DNA of 52,462 bases from Streptomyces hygroscopicus subsp. hygroscopicus (GCF_001553455.1 NZ_BBOX01000180.1:1-52462), one strand, 5' to 3'. Positions 41,706 through 52,199 are shown, counted from the stretch's first letter. Program-made: numbers and translations. The notes: generated from the sequence alone by a model not told the origin.

Positions 41706-42944
41706 ATGTCACACCGCAGTGACCTCCGGCAGCGCCGGGCCGCGCTGGAGAGCGAGTGGTCCCGCCTGGTACCGCGGCTGAGGACCGCCGGGCCGGCGCC
41801 GGGCGGCGCCGACGCGTTGCGCCATGAGGTGACCGAGTCCTGGGCGCGCTCGCTCAGCAGCGTGGACCCCGGCCGTGACAGCGCCCCGGTCACCGACGGC
41901 GGCACGGTGGCGCACCGTTGGGCCAACTCGCCGCTGCGCGAGCCGGTCCACGATCTCGCCGACGAACTGCGCGGTGTCGCCGACGACGCCGGGTTCGTCA
42001 CCGCGGTCACCGACGAGTCCGGCACCATCCTGTGGACATGCGGCGGCCGGACCATGCGCCACCGGGCCGAGCGTGTCAACTTCGCGCCCGGCGGATGGTG
42101 GCACGAGCAGGCCATGGGTACGAACGCGCTCTCCCTCGCCCTGCGCACCGGTCGTCCCAGCTCCGTCTTCTCCGCCGAACACCTGGTGACGGCCCTGCAC
42201 GGCTGGGTCTGCTACTGCGCCCCCGTCCACGGGCCGGACGGTCGCGTCCTCGGTGTTCTGGACATGTCCACCACATGGGACCGCTCGAACCCCCTGGCCA
42301 TGTCCACCGTGCGCTCGCTGGTGTCCGCCATCGAGGCCCGGCTCCACGCCGAGCCGCCCCGCCGGACCCACGGCACTCCGGACCAGGTACGCCTGACCTG
42401 CCTGGGTGCGGAGCAGGCCCGGTGTGATGGCCGGCCCCTTCGGGTGCGGCCCAGGCAGTTGGAGATCCTGACCCTGCTCGCCCTCGAACCGGACGGATTC
42501 CCGCCGGAGCGGCTGCGCGAGGCCCTGTACGGTGAGCGACCCGTCAGCGCCTCCACGTTCAAGGCGGAGATCTCCCACCTGCGCCGGGCCCTCGGAGGCG
42601 GCATCGCCACCCGCCGCTACGCGCTGACCACGCCCGTGTCCTGCGATGCCGTGGACGTGTTGCGCGCCCTGGAGAACGGTGACGTGGAGACCGCTCTGCG
42701 CCTCTACCGCGGCCCGCTGCTTCCGCGCTCGGCGGCGCCGGGTATCGAGGAGTGGCGTACGCACCTGGAAGTGGCCGTACGAGAGGCGGTGCTGGCGAGC
42801 ACCCGCCCGGAGCACGCCCTGCGCTACGGCGAGCGTGCCCCGTACGACGCGGAGGTGCACGAGCACGCGCTGCGCATGCTCGGCCGGGGTGACACACGCC
42901 GCGCGATCGCGGCCGGGCGGCTGAGCACGGCGCTGCGCGACTGA
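41706..42944 (+). CDS. GAF / winged-helix / BTAD-like transcriptional regulator
   Basis: A 412-aa regulator. The ATG at 41706 follows AGGGGAA. Residues ~85-215 form an AcoR-like GAF sensor (GVADDAGFVTAVTDESGTILW, NFAPGGWWHEQAMGTNALSLAL). Residues ~230-300 form a winged helix (VRPRQLEILTLLALEPDG, STFKAEISHLRRALGG), and ~315-410 resemble the helical BTAD domain of SARP regulators (ALRLYRGPLLPRSAAPGIEEW). AcoR-type proteins control acetoin/aldehyde genes but with a sigma-54 domain; here that domain is replaced. It stands directly before the aldehyde dehydrogenase, its likely target. Confidence 0.82.
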   Translation: MSHRSDLRQRRAALESEWSRLVPRLRTAGPAPGGADALRHEVTESWARSLSSVDPGRDSAPVTDGGTVAHRWANSPLREPVHDLADELRGVADDAGFVTAVTDESGTILWTCGGRTMRHRAERVNFAPGGWWHEQAMGTNALSLALRTGRPSSVFSAEHLVTALHGWVCYCAPVHGPDGRVLGVLDMSTTWDRSNPLAMSTVRSLVSAIEARLHAEPPRRTHGTPDQVRLTCLGAEQARCDGRPLRVRPRQLEILTLLALEPDGFPPERLREALYGERPVSASTFKAEISHLRRALGGGIATRRYALTTPVSCDAVDVLRALENGDVETALRLYRGPLLPRSAAPGIEEWRTHLEVAVREAVLASTRPEHALRYGERAPYDAEVHEHALRMLGRGDTRRAIAAGRLSTALRD

Positions 42945-43046
42945 TCCGCGGCGCCTGCCGCCGGCCGGGGCTCGCGTCCGGCTCGGTCACCGGTGATCGT
43001 ATGCGGCGGTCGGCGGCGCGGTCACCGCGGTGAGCCGCGCAACCAG

Positions 43047-43081
43047 CGTGCCGGGACGGCCGTGCCAACCTCGTGCCAACC
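43047..43081. promoter_or_regulatory. CGTGCC direct repeats upstream of the aldehyde dehydrogenase
   Basis: CGTGCC occurs at 43047, 43061 and 43072; the last two are CGTGCCAACC with an 11-nt period, one helix turn. They lie about 85-120 nt before the aldehyde dehydrogenase ATG, where an activator would bind. The rest of the 220-nt gap shows nothing else. Confidence 0.4.
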
Positions 43082-43165
43082 CCCGGGGGCCACAGTGAGC
43101 GCCGGCGCGGGCGGCGCGGGCCGTTCGCACCACCACACTCGCACCCACCTCCGAGGAGAGCCGCC

Positions 43166-44682
<1,517 letters not shown>

Positions 44683-44683
<1 letters not shown>

Positions 44684-45087
44684 TGGGCACCCGGGTGACG
44701 CGAGTGGCCCTGACCGATGCCGCCCAGACCTTGGTGCGGCTCCTGACCGCACGTCACGGCCCGTTGATGTTCCACCAGTCCGGCGGCTGCTGTGACGGCA
44801 GCGCCCCCATGTGCTACCCGCGCGGCGAGTTCCGGGTCGGCGCCGCGGACGTCCTGCTGGGCGAGGTCGCCGGGGACACACCGTTCTGGATGAGCGCCGA
44901 TCAGTACGCCTACTGGCGGCACACCCACCTCACCATCGACGTGGTGCCCGGCCGGGGCAGCGGCTTCTCCCTCGAAGCCCCCGAGGGCGTGCGCTTCCTG
45001 CTCCGGTCCCGGGTCCTCACCGACGAGGAATGGGAACGCGTCCTGGCGGAGCCGCCCCTGCCGACCGGGGCGGACATCGCGGGGTGA
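44683..45087 (+). CDS. DUF779 family protein
   Basis: A 134-aa protein of unknown biochemistry that recurs next to ExaC-type aldehyde dehydrogenases. Family block: GPLMFHQSGGCCDGSAPMCYP, a conserved Cys-Cys/Cys group that may bind metal, then QYAYWRHTHLTIDVVPGRG. Its ATG shares a base with the ALDH stop (TGATG), so translation is coupled. A role in maturation or activity of the dehydrogenase is a guess from context. Confidence 0.9.
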
Positions 45088-45217
45088 CCCGGCGGGGCGG
45101 CGCGCCGGGGGCACACCGAGGGCGCGACGGCCACCGCGCCGGCACAGGGGGTGGTGGCAGCGGGGCCGGGCACCTGCCAACGGCGTCACCTGGTGTCCGG
45201 CCCCTCGCCCGTGCTTC

Positions 45218-45260
45218 GGCACCAGGGTCTCCCCCTCCGAAAGGAGGGGTGGCTGGTGCC
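45218..45260. terminator. nested hairpin after the aldehyde dehydrogenase operon
   Basis: Outer arms GGCACCAG / CTGGTGCC enclose inner arms CCCCTCC / GGAGGGG closed by a GAAA tetraloop; small bulges separate the two helices. It lies 131 nt past the DUF779 stop and 100 nt before the next gene. Terminator is the simplest reading; a structured leader of the next gene is the alternative. The rest of 45088-45359 shows nothing else. Confidence 0.6.
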
Positions 45261-45359
45261 CCGACGCCTAGCTACGGAGCGCGCCCGCCCCGCATAGCGT
45301 GGGAGGCAGCGATCAGGCCACGCACGCCATATCGCTTCCAGCCTGTCCCAGGACCGATC

Positions 45360-45938
45360 ATGAACACTTCCCTCCTCCCCGTGACCATCACCGGTCCCCG
45401 CGGACGCGAACACTGGTCCACCGGGGATCGCGCCGCCAGGCCCCACCCGGCGGTCCGGCCCGCTTCCCCGCCCGCCGGCTTCGGTGAGCAGGCACCGCCG
45501 GCCCCTGTTACCGGCGGCTCCCGCGCCACCTCCGGTGGCCGGGCCGTCCTGGCGCTGCCCGCCGAGATCTCATGGGTGCCGGTGGCGCGCCACTGCGTCC
45601 GGGCGATCCTGGCCCAGTGGCGGCTGCCCGCCGACGACCGGGAAGCCGCGGAACTCATCGTCGCCGAACTCGCCGCGAACGCCGCTCAGCACGGCCGCCG
45701 CGAGATGACCGTCCACCTGTGTGTGCTCCCCGGGGTGCTGCGGATCTCCGTAACCGACTCCGGCGCCCCGGCCGGCTCGTCCCGTCCCCGGGCCGCCGAC
45801 CTGGAGGAGCACGGCCGGGGGATGGCCATCGTCGGGTGCCTGGCCCATGAGGTCCGCGTTGACCAGTGGCCTCTCGGCCGGCGCGTCGACGTGGTCCTCC
45901 ACTCGTCGGTCCCCGAACCGGTTCCCGCCGGCGTGTGA
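45360..45938 (+). CDS. HATPase_c_2 ATP-binding protein (anti-sigma-factor-like kinase)
   Basis: A 192-aa protein with an RsbW/SpoIIAB-type GHKL ATPase domain in the C-terminal ~125 residues. N box ELIVAELAANAAQHG, G1 VTDSGAPA, G2 EEHGRGMAIVG. The N-terminal ~65 residues are Pro/Gly/Ala-rich and disordered. Streptomycetes carry many such lone ATPases that may act as anti-sigma or anti-anti-sigma kinases; no sigma gene is adjacent. ATG at 45360 in an ordinary context. Confidence 0.88.
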   Translation: MNTSLLPVTITGPRGREHWSTGDRAARPHPAVRPASPPAGFGEQAPPAPVTGGSRATSGGRAVLALPAEISWVPVARHCVRAILAQWRLPADDREAAELIVAELAANAAQHGRREMTVHLCVLPGVLRISVTDSGAPAGSSRPRAADLEEHGRGMAIVGCLAHEVRVDQWPLGRRVDVVLHSSVPEPVPAGV

Positions 45939-45970
45939 GGCGGGAGGCGAGGTACGGAGTGGCGCACACG

Positions 45971-45989
45971 GGTCGCCTCGCGGGCGACC
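45971..45989. terminator. hairpin between convergent genes
   Basis: Seven-bp stem GGTCGCC / GGCGACC with a 5-nt loop in the 63-nt gap between the ATPase gene and the ROK accessory gene, which converge. Confidence 0.6.
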
Positions 45990-46001
45990 GAGGCGCGTGG
46001 G

Positions 46002-46610
46002 CTACGGCGTCACCGTGGAGACGACGTACACCTTCGGATGCGCTGGGTTATCGCGGTTGACCGTGATCGCCAGCTCGGGCTGGGGCTCCTTCTGTTTGAA
46101 GACCATTCCTGACCAGTCCTGTCCGGAGCCCAGCCGCCAGCCGACCTTTTCGGCCTGCTTGACGCCGATGGTCACCTCACCGTCCCGCAGGGCGGACGGC
46201 TCGGTGCCGATCCGGTCCAGGAACCGGCCGAGGCCGTCGCGGGAGGTGATGAACTGCACATACAGCCGGCTGGTGTCCCAGGAGTTGGTCTCGTAGAAGG
46301 CCACGTCCGCCGAGTAGGCCGGGATCGGTACGTCGTAGATGCGCCGCTGCACCCTGGTGGGCCAGCCCTCGGTGAGCCCCTTGGCCGACGCCGCCTCCGC
46401 CTTGTCCTCACCGCCGTTGCGGCTCTGGATGGCGGAGATCACCAGATAGCCCGCCGGGATCGTGATCAGCAGGAAGATCGCCAGGGCCTTGAGCCAGCGG
46501 CGGGGCGCACGTCCCCCCGCGCCGCCGGCCGGTCCGGGGCGCTCGGCGGCGCCGCTGCCGCGGTCCGGCGGGACGGCGCCCGGCGCGGGGCGCTGCTCGG
46601 CGGCGGTCAT
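46002..46610 (-). CDS. ROK-kinase accessory membrane protein
   Basis: A 202-aa protein with a Pro/Ala-rich cytoplasmic N-terminus (~40 residues), one transmembrane segment (LKALAIFLLITIPAGYLVISAI) and an extracytoplasmic domain of ~140 residues (RRIYDVPIPAYSADVAFYETNSW...). Its ATG overlaps the ROK kinase stop as ATGA. Proteins of this kind are annotated as sugar kinase accessory proteins in Streptomyces; the biochemical role is not known to me. Confidence 0.78.
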   Translation of the reverse strand: MTAAEQRPAPGAVPPDRGSGAAERPGPAGGAGGRAPRRWLKALAIFLLITIPAGYLVISAIQSRNGGEDKAEAASAKGLTEGWPTRVQRRIYDVPIPAYSADVAFYETNSWDTSRLYVQFITSRDGLGRFLDRIGTEPSALRDGEVTIGVKQAEKVGWRLGSGQDWSGMVFKQKEPQPELAITVNRDNPAHPKVYVVSTVTP

Positions 46611-47761
46611 TCGCGGCCTGCCTGGCTGCGCGGCGCCAGCCGCAGCGGGGAGGAGGACCCGGCGCGCTCGTACCGCTCGACGCGGCGGCGGTTGGCGCGG
46701 CGGAAGCGGCGGGCGACGAGCCGGGCGAGGTCGGCGGCGCCGACCATCCCGGCCTCCGGGCCGAGCTGCGCCTTGACGATCCGGGCCTCCGGGCGGTAGC
46801 CGCGGCCGGTGAGGGTGCGCCGGAAGGCGTCCCGGGCGGGGCCGATCAGCAGGTCGTCGGCGGCGCTGACGCCGCCGCCGATGACGAAGCAGGAGGGGTC
46901 GAGGGCGGCGGCCAGGTTGGCGATGCCGACGCCGAGCCACTGGCCGATGTCCTGGAGCAGTTCGACGCACATGGCGTCGCCCTGCCGGGCCAGCTCGGTG
47001 ATCAGCGGTCCGGTGATCTCCTGGATGTTGCCGCCGACCCGGTCGGTGATCCCGTACGCCACCGGCGATTCGGCGGCGGCCAGTTCGCGCGCCTCGCGGA
47101 CCAGGGCGTTGCCGGAGCTGTACTGCTCCCAGCAGCCGCGGTTGCCGCAGGGGCAGCGGTGCCCGGCCGGGACGACCTGCATATGGCCGAACTCCCCCGC
47201 GACCCCGTACTTGCCCCGCTTGACCTGGCCGTCCTCCAGGATCGCACCGCCGATCCCGGTGCCCAGGGTGATCATGACCAGATGGTCCTCGCCGCGTCCG
47301 GCGCCGAACCGCCACTCCGCCCACGCGGCGGCGTTGGCGTCGTTGTCCACCATGACCGGGACGGCGAGCCGCGCCGCGAGCCGGTCGCGCAGCGGCTCGT
47401 TGCGCCAGGACAGATGCGGCGCGAACAGCACGCGGTTGCGGTCGGCGTCCACCCAGCCCGCGGCGCCGATGCCCACGGCGTGCACATCGTGCCGGTCGGA
47501 GAGGTCCAGGACCAGTTCGGTGATGGTGTCCTCGACGACCTTGGGGCTCTTGGACTTGTCCGGTGTCTCGGCGCGCCGCTTCTCCAGGATGTTGCCGTCG
47601 GCGTCGACCACCCCGGCCATCACCTTGGTGCCGCCGATGTCGATACCGACCGTGGGCACCCGGGGCGCGGTGAGGTGCGAGCGGCGCTCGCGGGTGCCCA
47701 CGGTCCGCAGCACGGTGGCCCGGGCCGAGCCCCGGTGCACTCGTTCGCGGTAGATGCTCAT
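46607..47761 (-). CDS. ROK family glucokinase/sugar kinase
   Basis: ATP-dependent hexose kinase, 384 aa from the ATG at 47761 behind GAGGGGG. ROK features: phosphate loop VGIDIGGTKVMAGVV, DNDANAAAWAEW with the catalytic Asp, LGTGIGGAI, and the zinc motif GHRCPCGNRGCWEQYSSG. There is no N-terminal HTH, so it is an enzyme rather than a ROK repressor. The ~40-residue basic N-terminal extension (MSIYRERVHRG...) is typical of the streptomycete group. Downstream of, and on the same strand as, a sugar ABC importer, so it probably phosphorylates the imported sugar. The 225-nt gap 47762-47986 shows no named element. Confidence 0.9.
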   Translation of the reverse strand: MSIYRERVHRGSARATVLRTVGTRERRSHLTAPRVPTVGIDIGGTKVMAGVVDADGNILEKRRAETPDKSKSPKVVEDTITELVLDLSDRHDVHAVGIGAAGWVDADRNRVLFAPHLSWRNEPLRDRLAARLAVPVMVDNDANAAAWAEWRFGAGRGEDHLVMITLGTGIGGAILEDGQVKRGKYGVAGEFGHMQVVPAGHRCPCGNRGCWEQYSSGNALVREARELAAAESPVAYGITDRVGGNIQEITGPLITELARQGDAMCVELLQDIGQWLGVGIANLAAALDPSCFVIGGGVSAADDLLIGPARDAFRRTLTGRGYRPEARIVKAQLGPEAGMVGAADLARLVARRFRRANRRRVERYERAGSSSPLRLAPRSQAGRE

Positions 47762-47986
47762 CGGCCGGCCCCCTCGCCGGTGTGGGGGGTGCGGTCGCTG
47801 CGGGTGCGTGCTCGCAAGAGTTCGTCGTCCCTGCGGGGGTCTCGGGAGGCCGGGGCCTCGGGTGCGTCGGTCGTGGCGGGTGTGGCCCGCCGTGCGATTG
47901 TGCCTCACCCGTGCCTCACGCCGCATGGCGAGCCTACGGCGCCCGGCCCGCGGGGAGACACCGGACGCGGCCGCGGACCCGGCCGG

Positions 47987-48889
47987 TCAGCCCTTGGCGA
48001 CACCTTCCGACAGGTCGGGGGCGGGGGTGCGGGCCAGCTCGTGGCTGAGCTGTTCCAGCTCGCTGCCGCCCGCCATCTGCCGGGTCAGCTCCTCCAGGGC
48101 GATCTCGTCCTTGGCGTGGCTGCCCGCCATGGTGCCGCGCTTGAGCAGCACGAAGCGGTCGCCGACGAGATAGGCGTGGTGCGGGTTGTGGGTGATGAGC
48201 ACCACGCCGAGGCCCGCGTCCCGGGCGGCCGCGACGTACTTGAGCACCACGCCCGACTGCTTGACGCCCAGCGCGGCGGTCGGCTCGTCCAGGATGAGCA
48301 CCTTCGCGCCGAAGTGGACCGCGCGGGCGATGGCCACGCACTGGCGCTGACCGCCGGAGAGGGTGCCGATGGGCTGGTCGACATCGCGCAGGTCGATGCC
48401 CATGCGCAGCAGTTCCCGGTGGGTCGTGGCGCGCATCGTCTCCACGTCCAGGCGCCGGAGCGGTCCGCGGCCCTTGTGGAGTTCGGAGCCGAGGAAGAAG
48501 TTCCGCCACACCGGCATCAGCGGGACCACGGCGAGGTCCTGGTAGACCGTGGCGATACCCCGGTCGAGGGCCTCGCGCGGGGAGCCGAGCCGGGTCTCCT
48601 CCCCCTCGATGGTGAAGGTGCCGCCGTCGTGCTGGTGCAGCCCCGCGACGATCTTGATGAGGGTGGACTTGCCCGCGCCGTTGTCCCCGAGGACGCAGGT
48701 GATCTCCCCGGCGTGCACCTCGAGGGAGACGCCGTCCAGGGCCTTGACGTTGCCGTAGTACTTGCTGATCTCGCGCAGCGCGACCAGGGCCGTCCGGGAC
48801 GCCGGGGATGCCTCGGACGCCGGGGACGCCTCGGACACCTGGGATTCCTGGGATTCCTGGGATTCCTGGGATGCCTGGTTCTCGCTCAT
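47987..48889 (-). CDS. sugar ABC transporter ATP-binding protein
   Basis: ATPase of a ribose/xylose-class importer, 300 aa from the ATG at 48889. It has one NBD only, unlike two-NBD RbsA/XylG. Walker [11 protein letters not shown], signature [12 protein letters not shown], Walker [13 protein letters not shown] and the switch LITHNPHHA are present. Residues ~4-30 are a low-complexity Ser/Gln/Glu then Ser/Glu/Ala repeat encoded by tandem DNA repeats. The ATG overlaps the permease stop as ATGA. Last gene of the SBP-permease-ATPase operon. Confidence 0.9.
   Translation of the reverse strand: MSENQASQESQESQESQVSEASPASEASPASRTALVALREISKYYGNVKALDGVSLEVHAGEITCVLGDNGAGKSTLIKIVAGLHQHDGGTFTIEGEETRLGSPREALDRGIATVYQDLAVVPLMPVWRNFFLGSELHKGRGPLRRLDVETMRATTHRELLRMGIDLRDVDQPIGTLSGGQRQCVAIARAVHFGAKVLILDEPTAALGVKQSGVVLKYVAAARDAGLGVVLITHNPHHAYLVGDRFVLLKRGTMAGSHAKDEIALEELTRQMAGGSELEQLSHELARTPAPDLSEGVAKG
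48801..48873. repeat. tandem repeats in the ATPase N-terminus
   Basis: Two 18-bp copies of GCCGGGGATGCCTCGGAC (48801-48836, one mismatch) are followed by four 9-bp copies of CCTGGGATT (48838-48873, last one ending G). They encode Ser-Glu-Ala-Ser-Pro-Ala and Ser-Gln-Glu repeats. Copy number could differ between strains. Confidence 0.9.
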
Positions 48890-49938
48890 TTGCTCTCCTC
48901 CGCCCGCTTGCGGACCCACCAGTTGAGCAGCGTGGCGAGCAGCAGCATCGCCCCGAGGAAGAACTTGAACCAGTCGGCGCCCCACTGCGCGTACACGATG
49001 CCCTTGTTGGTCATGCCGAAGATGAACGCGCCGACGGCCGCGCCGACCGCCGAACCGTAGCCGCCGGTCAGCAGACAGCCGCCGATGACGGCCGCGATGA
49101 TGTAGAGCAGCTCATTGCCCACGCCCTCGCCGGACTGGACGACGTCGTAGTTGAACAGCAGATGCTGTCCGGAGATCCAGGCGGCCAGCGCGACCCCCAT
49201 ATAGAGGCCGATCTTGGTGCGCTCCACCGGTACGCCGACCGCCCGCGCCGCCTCCTTGGCACCGCCCACCGCGAAGATCCAGTTCCCGGCGCGGGTGCGC
49301 AGCAGGATCCAGGTGGCGAGCGCGATCAGGGCGAACCACCACACAACGGTGATCTGCACCTCGACGTCGCCGATGGTCAGATGCGAGGCGAAGACCTTGC
49401 GCGCGGAGGGGAAGCCCTCCATGTCGGAGATGCTCTTGGTGGAGACCGTGTCGCTGATCAGCTTGGTGAAGCCCAGGTTGCAGCCCTGGAGGATCAGGAA
49501 GGTGCCGAGCGTGATGATGAAGCTCGGCAGGTTGGTACGGACCAGCAGATAGCCGTTGAAGAAGCCGATCGCGAGGGTGGCCAGCAGGGACACCCCGACG
49601 CCGACCCAGACATTCGCCGTCATCTGGTACGAGAACATCGAGGAGATCAGCGCCGAGCTGGTCACCAGGACCCCGGTCGACAGGTCGAACTCCCCGCCGA
49701 TCATCAGCAGCGCGACCGGCACCGCCATGATCCCGATGGTCGAGGAGGCGTACAGCACGGTGCTGAAGCTCGACCACTGGAGGAAGGCGTCGGCGACGAC
49801 CGAGAAGAAGACGAAGACGGCGACGGCGCCGACGACCGCGCCCAGCTCCGGCCGGCCGGCGAGCCGGCGCGGCAGCGAGCCGCGCACCGGCCGGCCGGCC
49901 GTGAGGTCCTCGCCGGCGGGTGGTGCCTGTGCGCTCAT
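48886..49938 (-). CDS. sugar ABC transporter permease
   Basis: Membrane subunit of the importer, 350 aa, RbsC/XylH-like. About eight to ten hydrophobic segments, beginning [19 protein letters not shown]; family blocks [34 protein letters not shown] and [15 protein letters not shown]. Overlaps its neighbours by 4 nt on both sides. Substrate not readable from sequence. Confidence 0.93.
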   Translation of the reverse strand: MSAQAPPAGEDLTAGRPVRGSLPRRLAGRPELGAVVGAVAVFVFFSVVADAFLQWSSFSTVLYASSTIGIMAVPVALLMIGGEFDLSTGVLVTSSALISSMFSYQMTANVWVGVGVSLLATLAIGFFNGYLLVRTNLPSFIITLGTFLILQGCNLGFTKLISDTVSTKSISDMEGFPSARKVFASHLTIGDVEVQITVVWWFALIALATWILLRTRAGNWIFAVGGAKEAARAVGVPVERTKIGLYMGVALAAWISGQHLLFNYDVVQSGEGVGNELLYIIAAVIGGCLLTGGYGSAVGAAVGAFIFGMTNKGIVYAQWGADWFKFFLGAMLLLATLLNWWVRKRAEESK

Positions 49939-50954
49939 CGGGTCCCCCGCTTGGTGTACGCCGCCAGCTCGGCGGCGTCGTCCTTGGTGACGATCTGCGG
50001 CCCGGTCAGCACCGGCTTGCCGCCACCGAGCACATCGGCGTTGTAGCGGTTGAGCCACAGCAGGTCCACGGCCTCGTAGCCCTGGAGGTACGGCTGCTGG
50101 TCCACGGCGAAGCCGAGGGTGCCGCTCTGGAGCCCGGCGGCGACCTTGGCGTTGAGGTCGAAGGTGTCGATCTCGGCCTTGCTGCCCGCCTGGCCGGCCG
50201 CCTTGACGGCGGTGTCCGCGAAGGGCGCGCCGAGGGTGAGCACGGTGTCGATGTCCTTGTCCGACTGGAGCTTGGCCTCGATCGAGGACTGCACATCGGG
50301 CATGTTGGTGCCCTCGACGTAGATCTTCTCCAGCTTGCCGTCGAAGGTCTTGGCCGCACCGTCGCAGCGCTGCTCGTGGCCGACGTTGCCCTGTTCGTGG
50401 AGCACGCACAGGGCCTTCTTGCGGCCCCGCTTGTTCAGCTCGTCGCCGACGGCCTCGCCCGCGATCGTCTCGTCCTGGCCGACGTGGGTGAGCGCGCCGA
50501 ACGCCTTGGACTCCTCGGAGCCGGAGTTCACGGTGATCACCGGTATCCCGGCCTTCCGGGCCTTCTTCATCACGGCCTTCATCGCGTCCGGCTTGGCGAG
50601 GGTGACGATCAGGCCGTCCACCTTCTGGTCGAGGTAGGACTGGACCAGCTGGGCCTGCTCCTTGCCCTCCTCGTTGTGGGCGTAGAGGAACCGGATGTTG
50701 TCCTTGACGGCGGCCTGCTTGGCGCCGCTCTGCACGATGTCCCAGAAGGTGTCACCGTCGCCGGAGTGGGTGACCATGGCGAAGGTCCACTTCGGGGTGT
50801 TGACCGCCGCCCGGCCGCCGGCGGCCGCCTCCCGGGCGGCCCGTTCCTCGGCACGCTTGCCGCCCGTACTGCTGCAGCCGGCCAGGGCCGTACCCAGCAC
50901 CGCCGCGAGCACGGCCGCGGTCATCGCGCGTGCTCCTCTCCGCACCTTCGCCAC
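49935..50954 (-). CDS. sugar-binding lipoprotein of the ABC importer
   Basis: Extracellular solute-binding lipoprotein, 339 aa from a GTG at 50954. Lipobox ALAGC gives lipidated Cys27. Mature part is periplasmic-binding-protein class I: FAMVTHSGDGDTFWDIVQSGAKQAA, VDGLIVTLAKPDAM, and GTLGFAVDQQPYLQGYEAVDLLWL near the end. First gene of the importer operon, with a -10/-35 promoter about 250 nt upstream. Sugar specificity unknown; ribose- or xylose-like pentoses or fructose are plausible. Confidence 0.92.
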   Translation of the reverse strand: MAKVRRGARAMTAAVLAAVLGTALAGCSSTGGKRAEERAAREAAAGGRAAVNTPKWTFAMVTHSGDGDTFWDIVQSGAKQAAVKDNIRFLYAHNEEGKEQAQLVQSYLDQKVDGLIVTLAKPDAMKAVMKKARKAGIPVITVNSGSEESKAFGALTHVGQDETIAGEAVGDELNKRGRKKALCVLHEQGNVGHEQRCDGAAKTFDGKLEKIYVEGTNMPDVQSSIEAKLQSDKDIDTVLTLGAPFADTAVKAAGQAGSKAEIDTFDLNAKVAAGLQSGTLGFAVDQQPYLQGYEAVDLLWLNRYNADVLGGGKPVLTGPQIVTKDDAAELAAYTKRGTR

Positions 50955-51212
50955 GAAGACCCGCCCTTCTCACTGTGTGTTCGTCCCGCTGTCACCTTCG
51001 CGGCCGGGCACCGCAAGATCGGGCCCGGCCGCCGCCAAGTATCCGTCACCGGTCACCGCCGGGACGTCCCGGGTGGTCGGCGGGTGCCGGCGGGCCGGGT
51101 GCGCCGGCCGGCCGCCCTCCGGCGTTCGGGCCGGAGGTGCCGAAGGTGCCGGACTCAGCTGGGTCCGCCTCCCCTCCCGGCCGCCCCATGGCGGCTGGGG
51201 GACTTGTAGCCG

Positions 51213-51241
51213 GGGGCGCGGGCCACGTCAAGCGGGTGGCG
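51213..51241 (-). promoter_or_regulatory. promoter of the sugar ABC operon
   Basis: On the minus strand TTGACG (51236-51241), a 17-nt spacer and TACAAG (51213-51218), a near-consensus vegetative promoter. Transcription would start near 51206, giving a ~250-nt leader before the binding-protein gene. The rest of the gap 50955-51314 shows no further element. Confidence 0.65.
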
Positions 51242-51314
51242 GGGACGGCTGCCGCCGTCGCCCGCCCGGCGACGCTTCCGGCCCCGCCCGCTCACGGGGG
51301 TCCGGGGCAGCCGC

Positions 51315-52082
51315 TCAGGGCCGCACCAGCAGCTGGAACTCGAAGGCGTAGCGCGAGGCCCGGTAGGTGTGCGAGCCGAACTCCACCGCCCGGCCGGTGT
51401 CGTCGAAGGTCGTACGCTCCATGGTCAGCAGCGGCGCCCCCGCCGGCTCGCCGAGCCGCTCCCCCTCCTCGGCCGTGGCCGCACGGGCGCCGACCGCCTG
51501 GCGGGCGCTGTGCAGGGTGATCCCGGCCGCGCGCATCAGCCGGTAGAGCCCGGTGCCCTCCAGCTCGGCGCTGTCCAGCGCGAGCAGGCCCACCGGGAGG
51601 TGGTTGCGCAGATGGGCCATGGGCTCGCCGTGCGCCAGCCGCAGCCGCTCGATCAGCGCCACCTCGGCGCCCTCGGCGACGCCGAGCGCGGCGGCGACCT
51701 CGGCGGTCGCGGGCTCGGTGGTGTTCCGCAGCACCCGGGTGGCGGGGCGCTGACCGGCCGCCTCCAGATCGTCGTAGAGACTGCTCAGCTCCAGCGGACG
51801 CTTGACCTGGCTGTGCACCACCTGGGTGCCCACGCCCCGGCGGCGCACCAGCAGCCCCTTGTCGACCAGTGACTGGATGGCCTGGCGGACGGTGGGGCGG
51901 GACAGTCCGAGCCGTCCGGCCAGCTCGATCTCATTGCCGAGCAGGCTCCCGGGCGCCAGCCGCCCCTGCTCGATCGCCGCCTCGAGCTGCTGGGACAGCT
52001 GGAAGTACAGCGGGACCGGACTGCTGCGGTCGACACTCAGCTGGAGCGCCTCCGCCCCGCCCGAAGAGTCTTCTTCCTCCAT
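51315..52082 (-). CDS. GntR/HutC family transcriptional regulator
   Basis: A 255-aa regulator from the ATG at 52082; an ATG 11 codons earlier is possible and neither has a strong ribosome site. Winged-helix HTH at about residues 15-80: PVPLYFQLSQQLEAAIEQG, ELAGRLGLSRPTVRQAIQSL and GLLVRRRGVGTQV. The UTRA effector domain follows, ending ERTTFDDTGRAVEFGSHTYRA. It lies upstream of and co-directional with the sugar importer operon and probably represses it, releasing on a sugar phosphate. Confidence 0.92.
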   Translation of the reverse strand: MEEEDSSGGAEALQLSVDRSSPVPLYFQLSQQLEAAIEQGRLAPGSLLGNEIELAGRLGLSRPTVRQAIQSLVDKGLLVRRRGVGTQVVHSQVKRPLELSSLYDDLEAAGQRPATRVLRNTTEPATAEVAAALGVAEGAEVALIERLRLAHGEPMAHLRNHLPVGLLALDSAELEGTGLYRLMRAAGITLHSARQAVGARAATAEEGERLGEPAGAPLLTMERTTFDDTGRAVEFGSHTYRASRYAFEFQLLVRP

Positions 52083-52137
52083 AGCCACGGGCCGAGGGTA
52101 TCCGGATGAGCACATGACGGGAAGTCGTGAAGTTCTG

Positions 52138-52149
52138 TTGTCCGGACAA
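52138..52149. promoter_or_regulatory. operator-like palindrome TTGTCCGGACAA
   Basis: Perfect 12-bp palindrome 56 nt upstream of the GntR start. GntR-family operators are often short TTGTnnnnACAA-type palindromes, so autoregulation is plausible. Confidence 0.55.
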
Positions 52150-52199
52150 ACGACGCGCGGGGGCGCCGGCGCGCGGACGACAACGCTGTCAGCCCCCTC

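Noticed and set aside
46607..47761. ROK family transcriptional repressor
   Set aside because: No N-terminal helix-turn-helix; intact kinase and zinc motifs indicate a sugar kinase.
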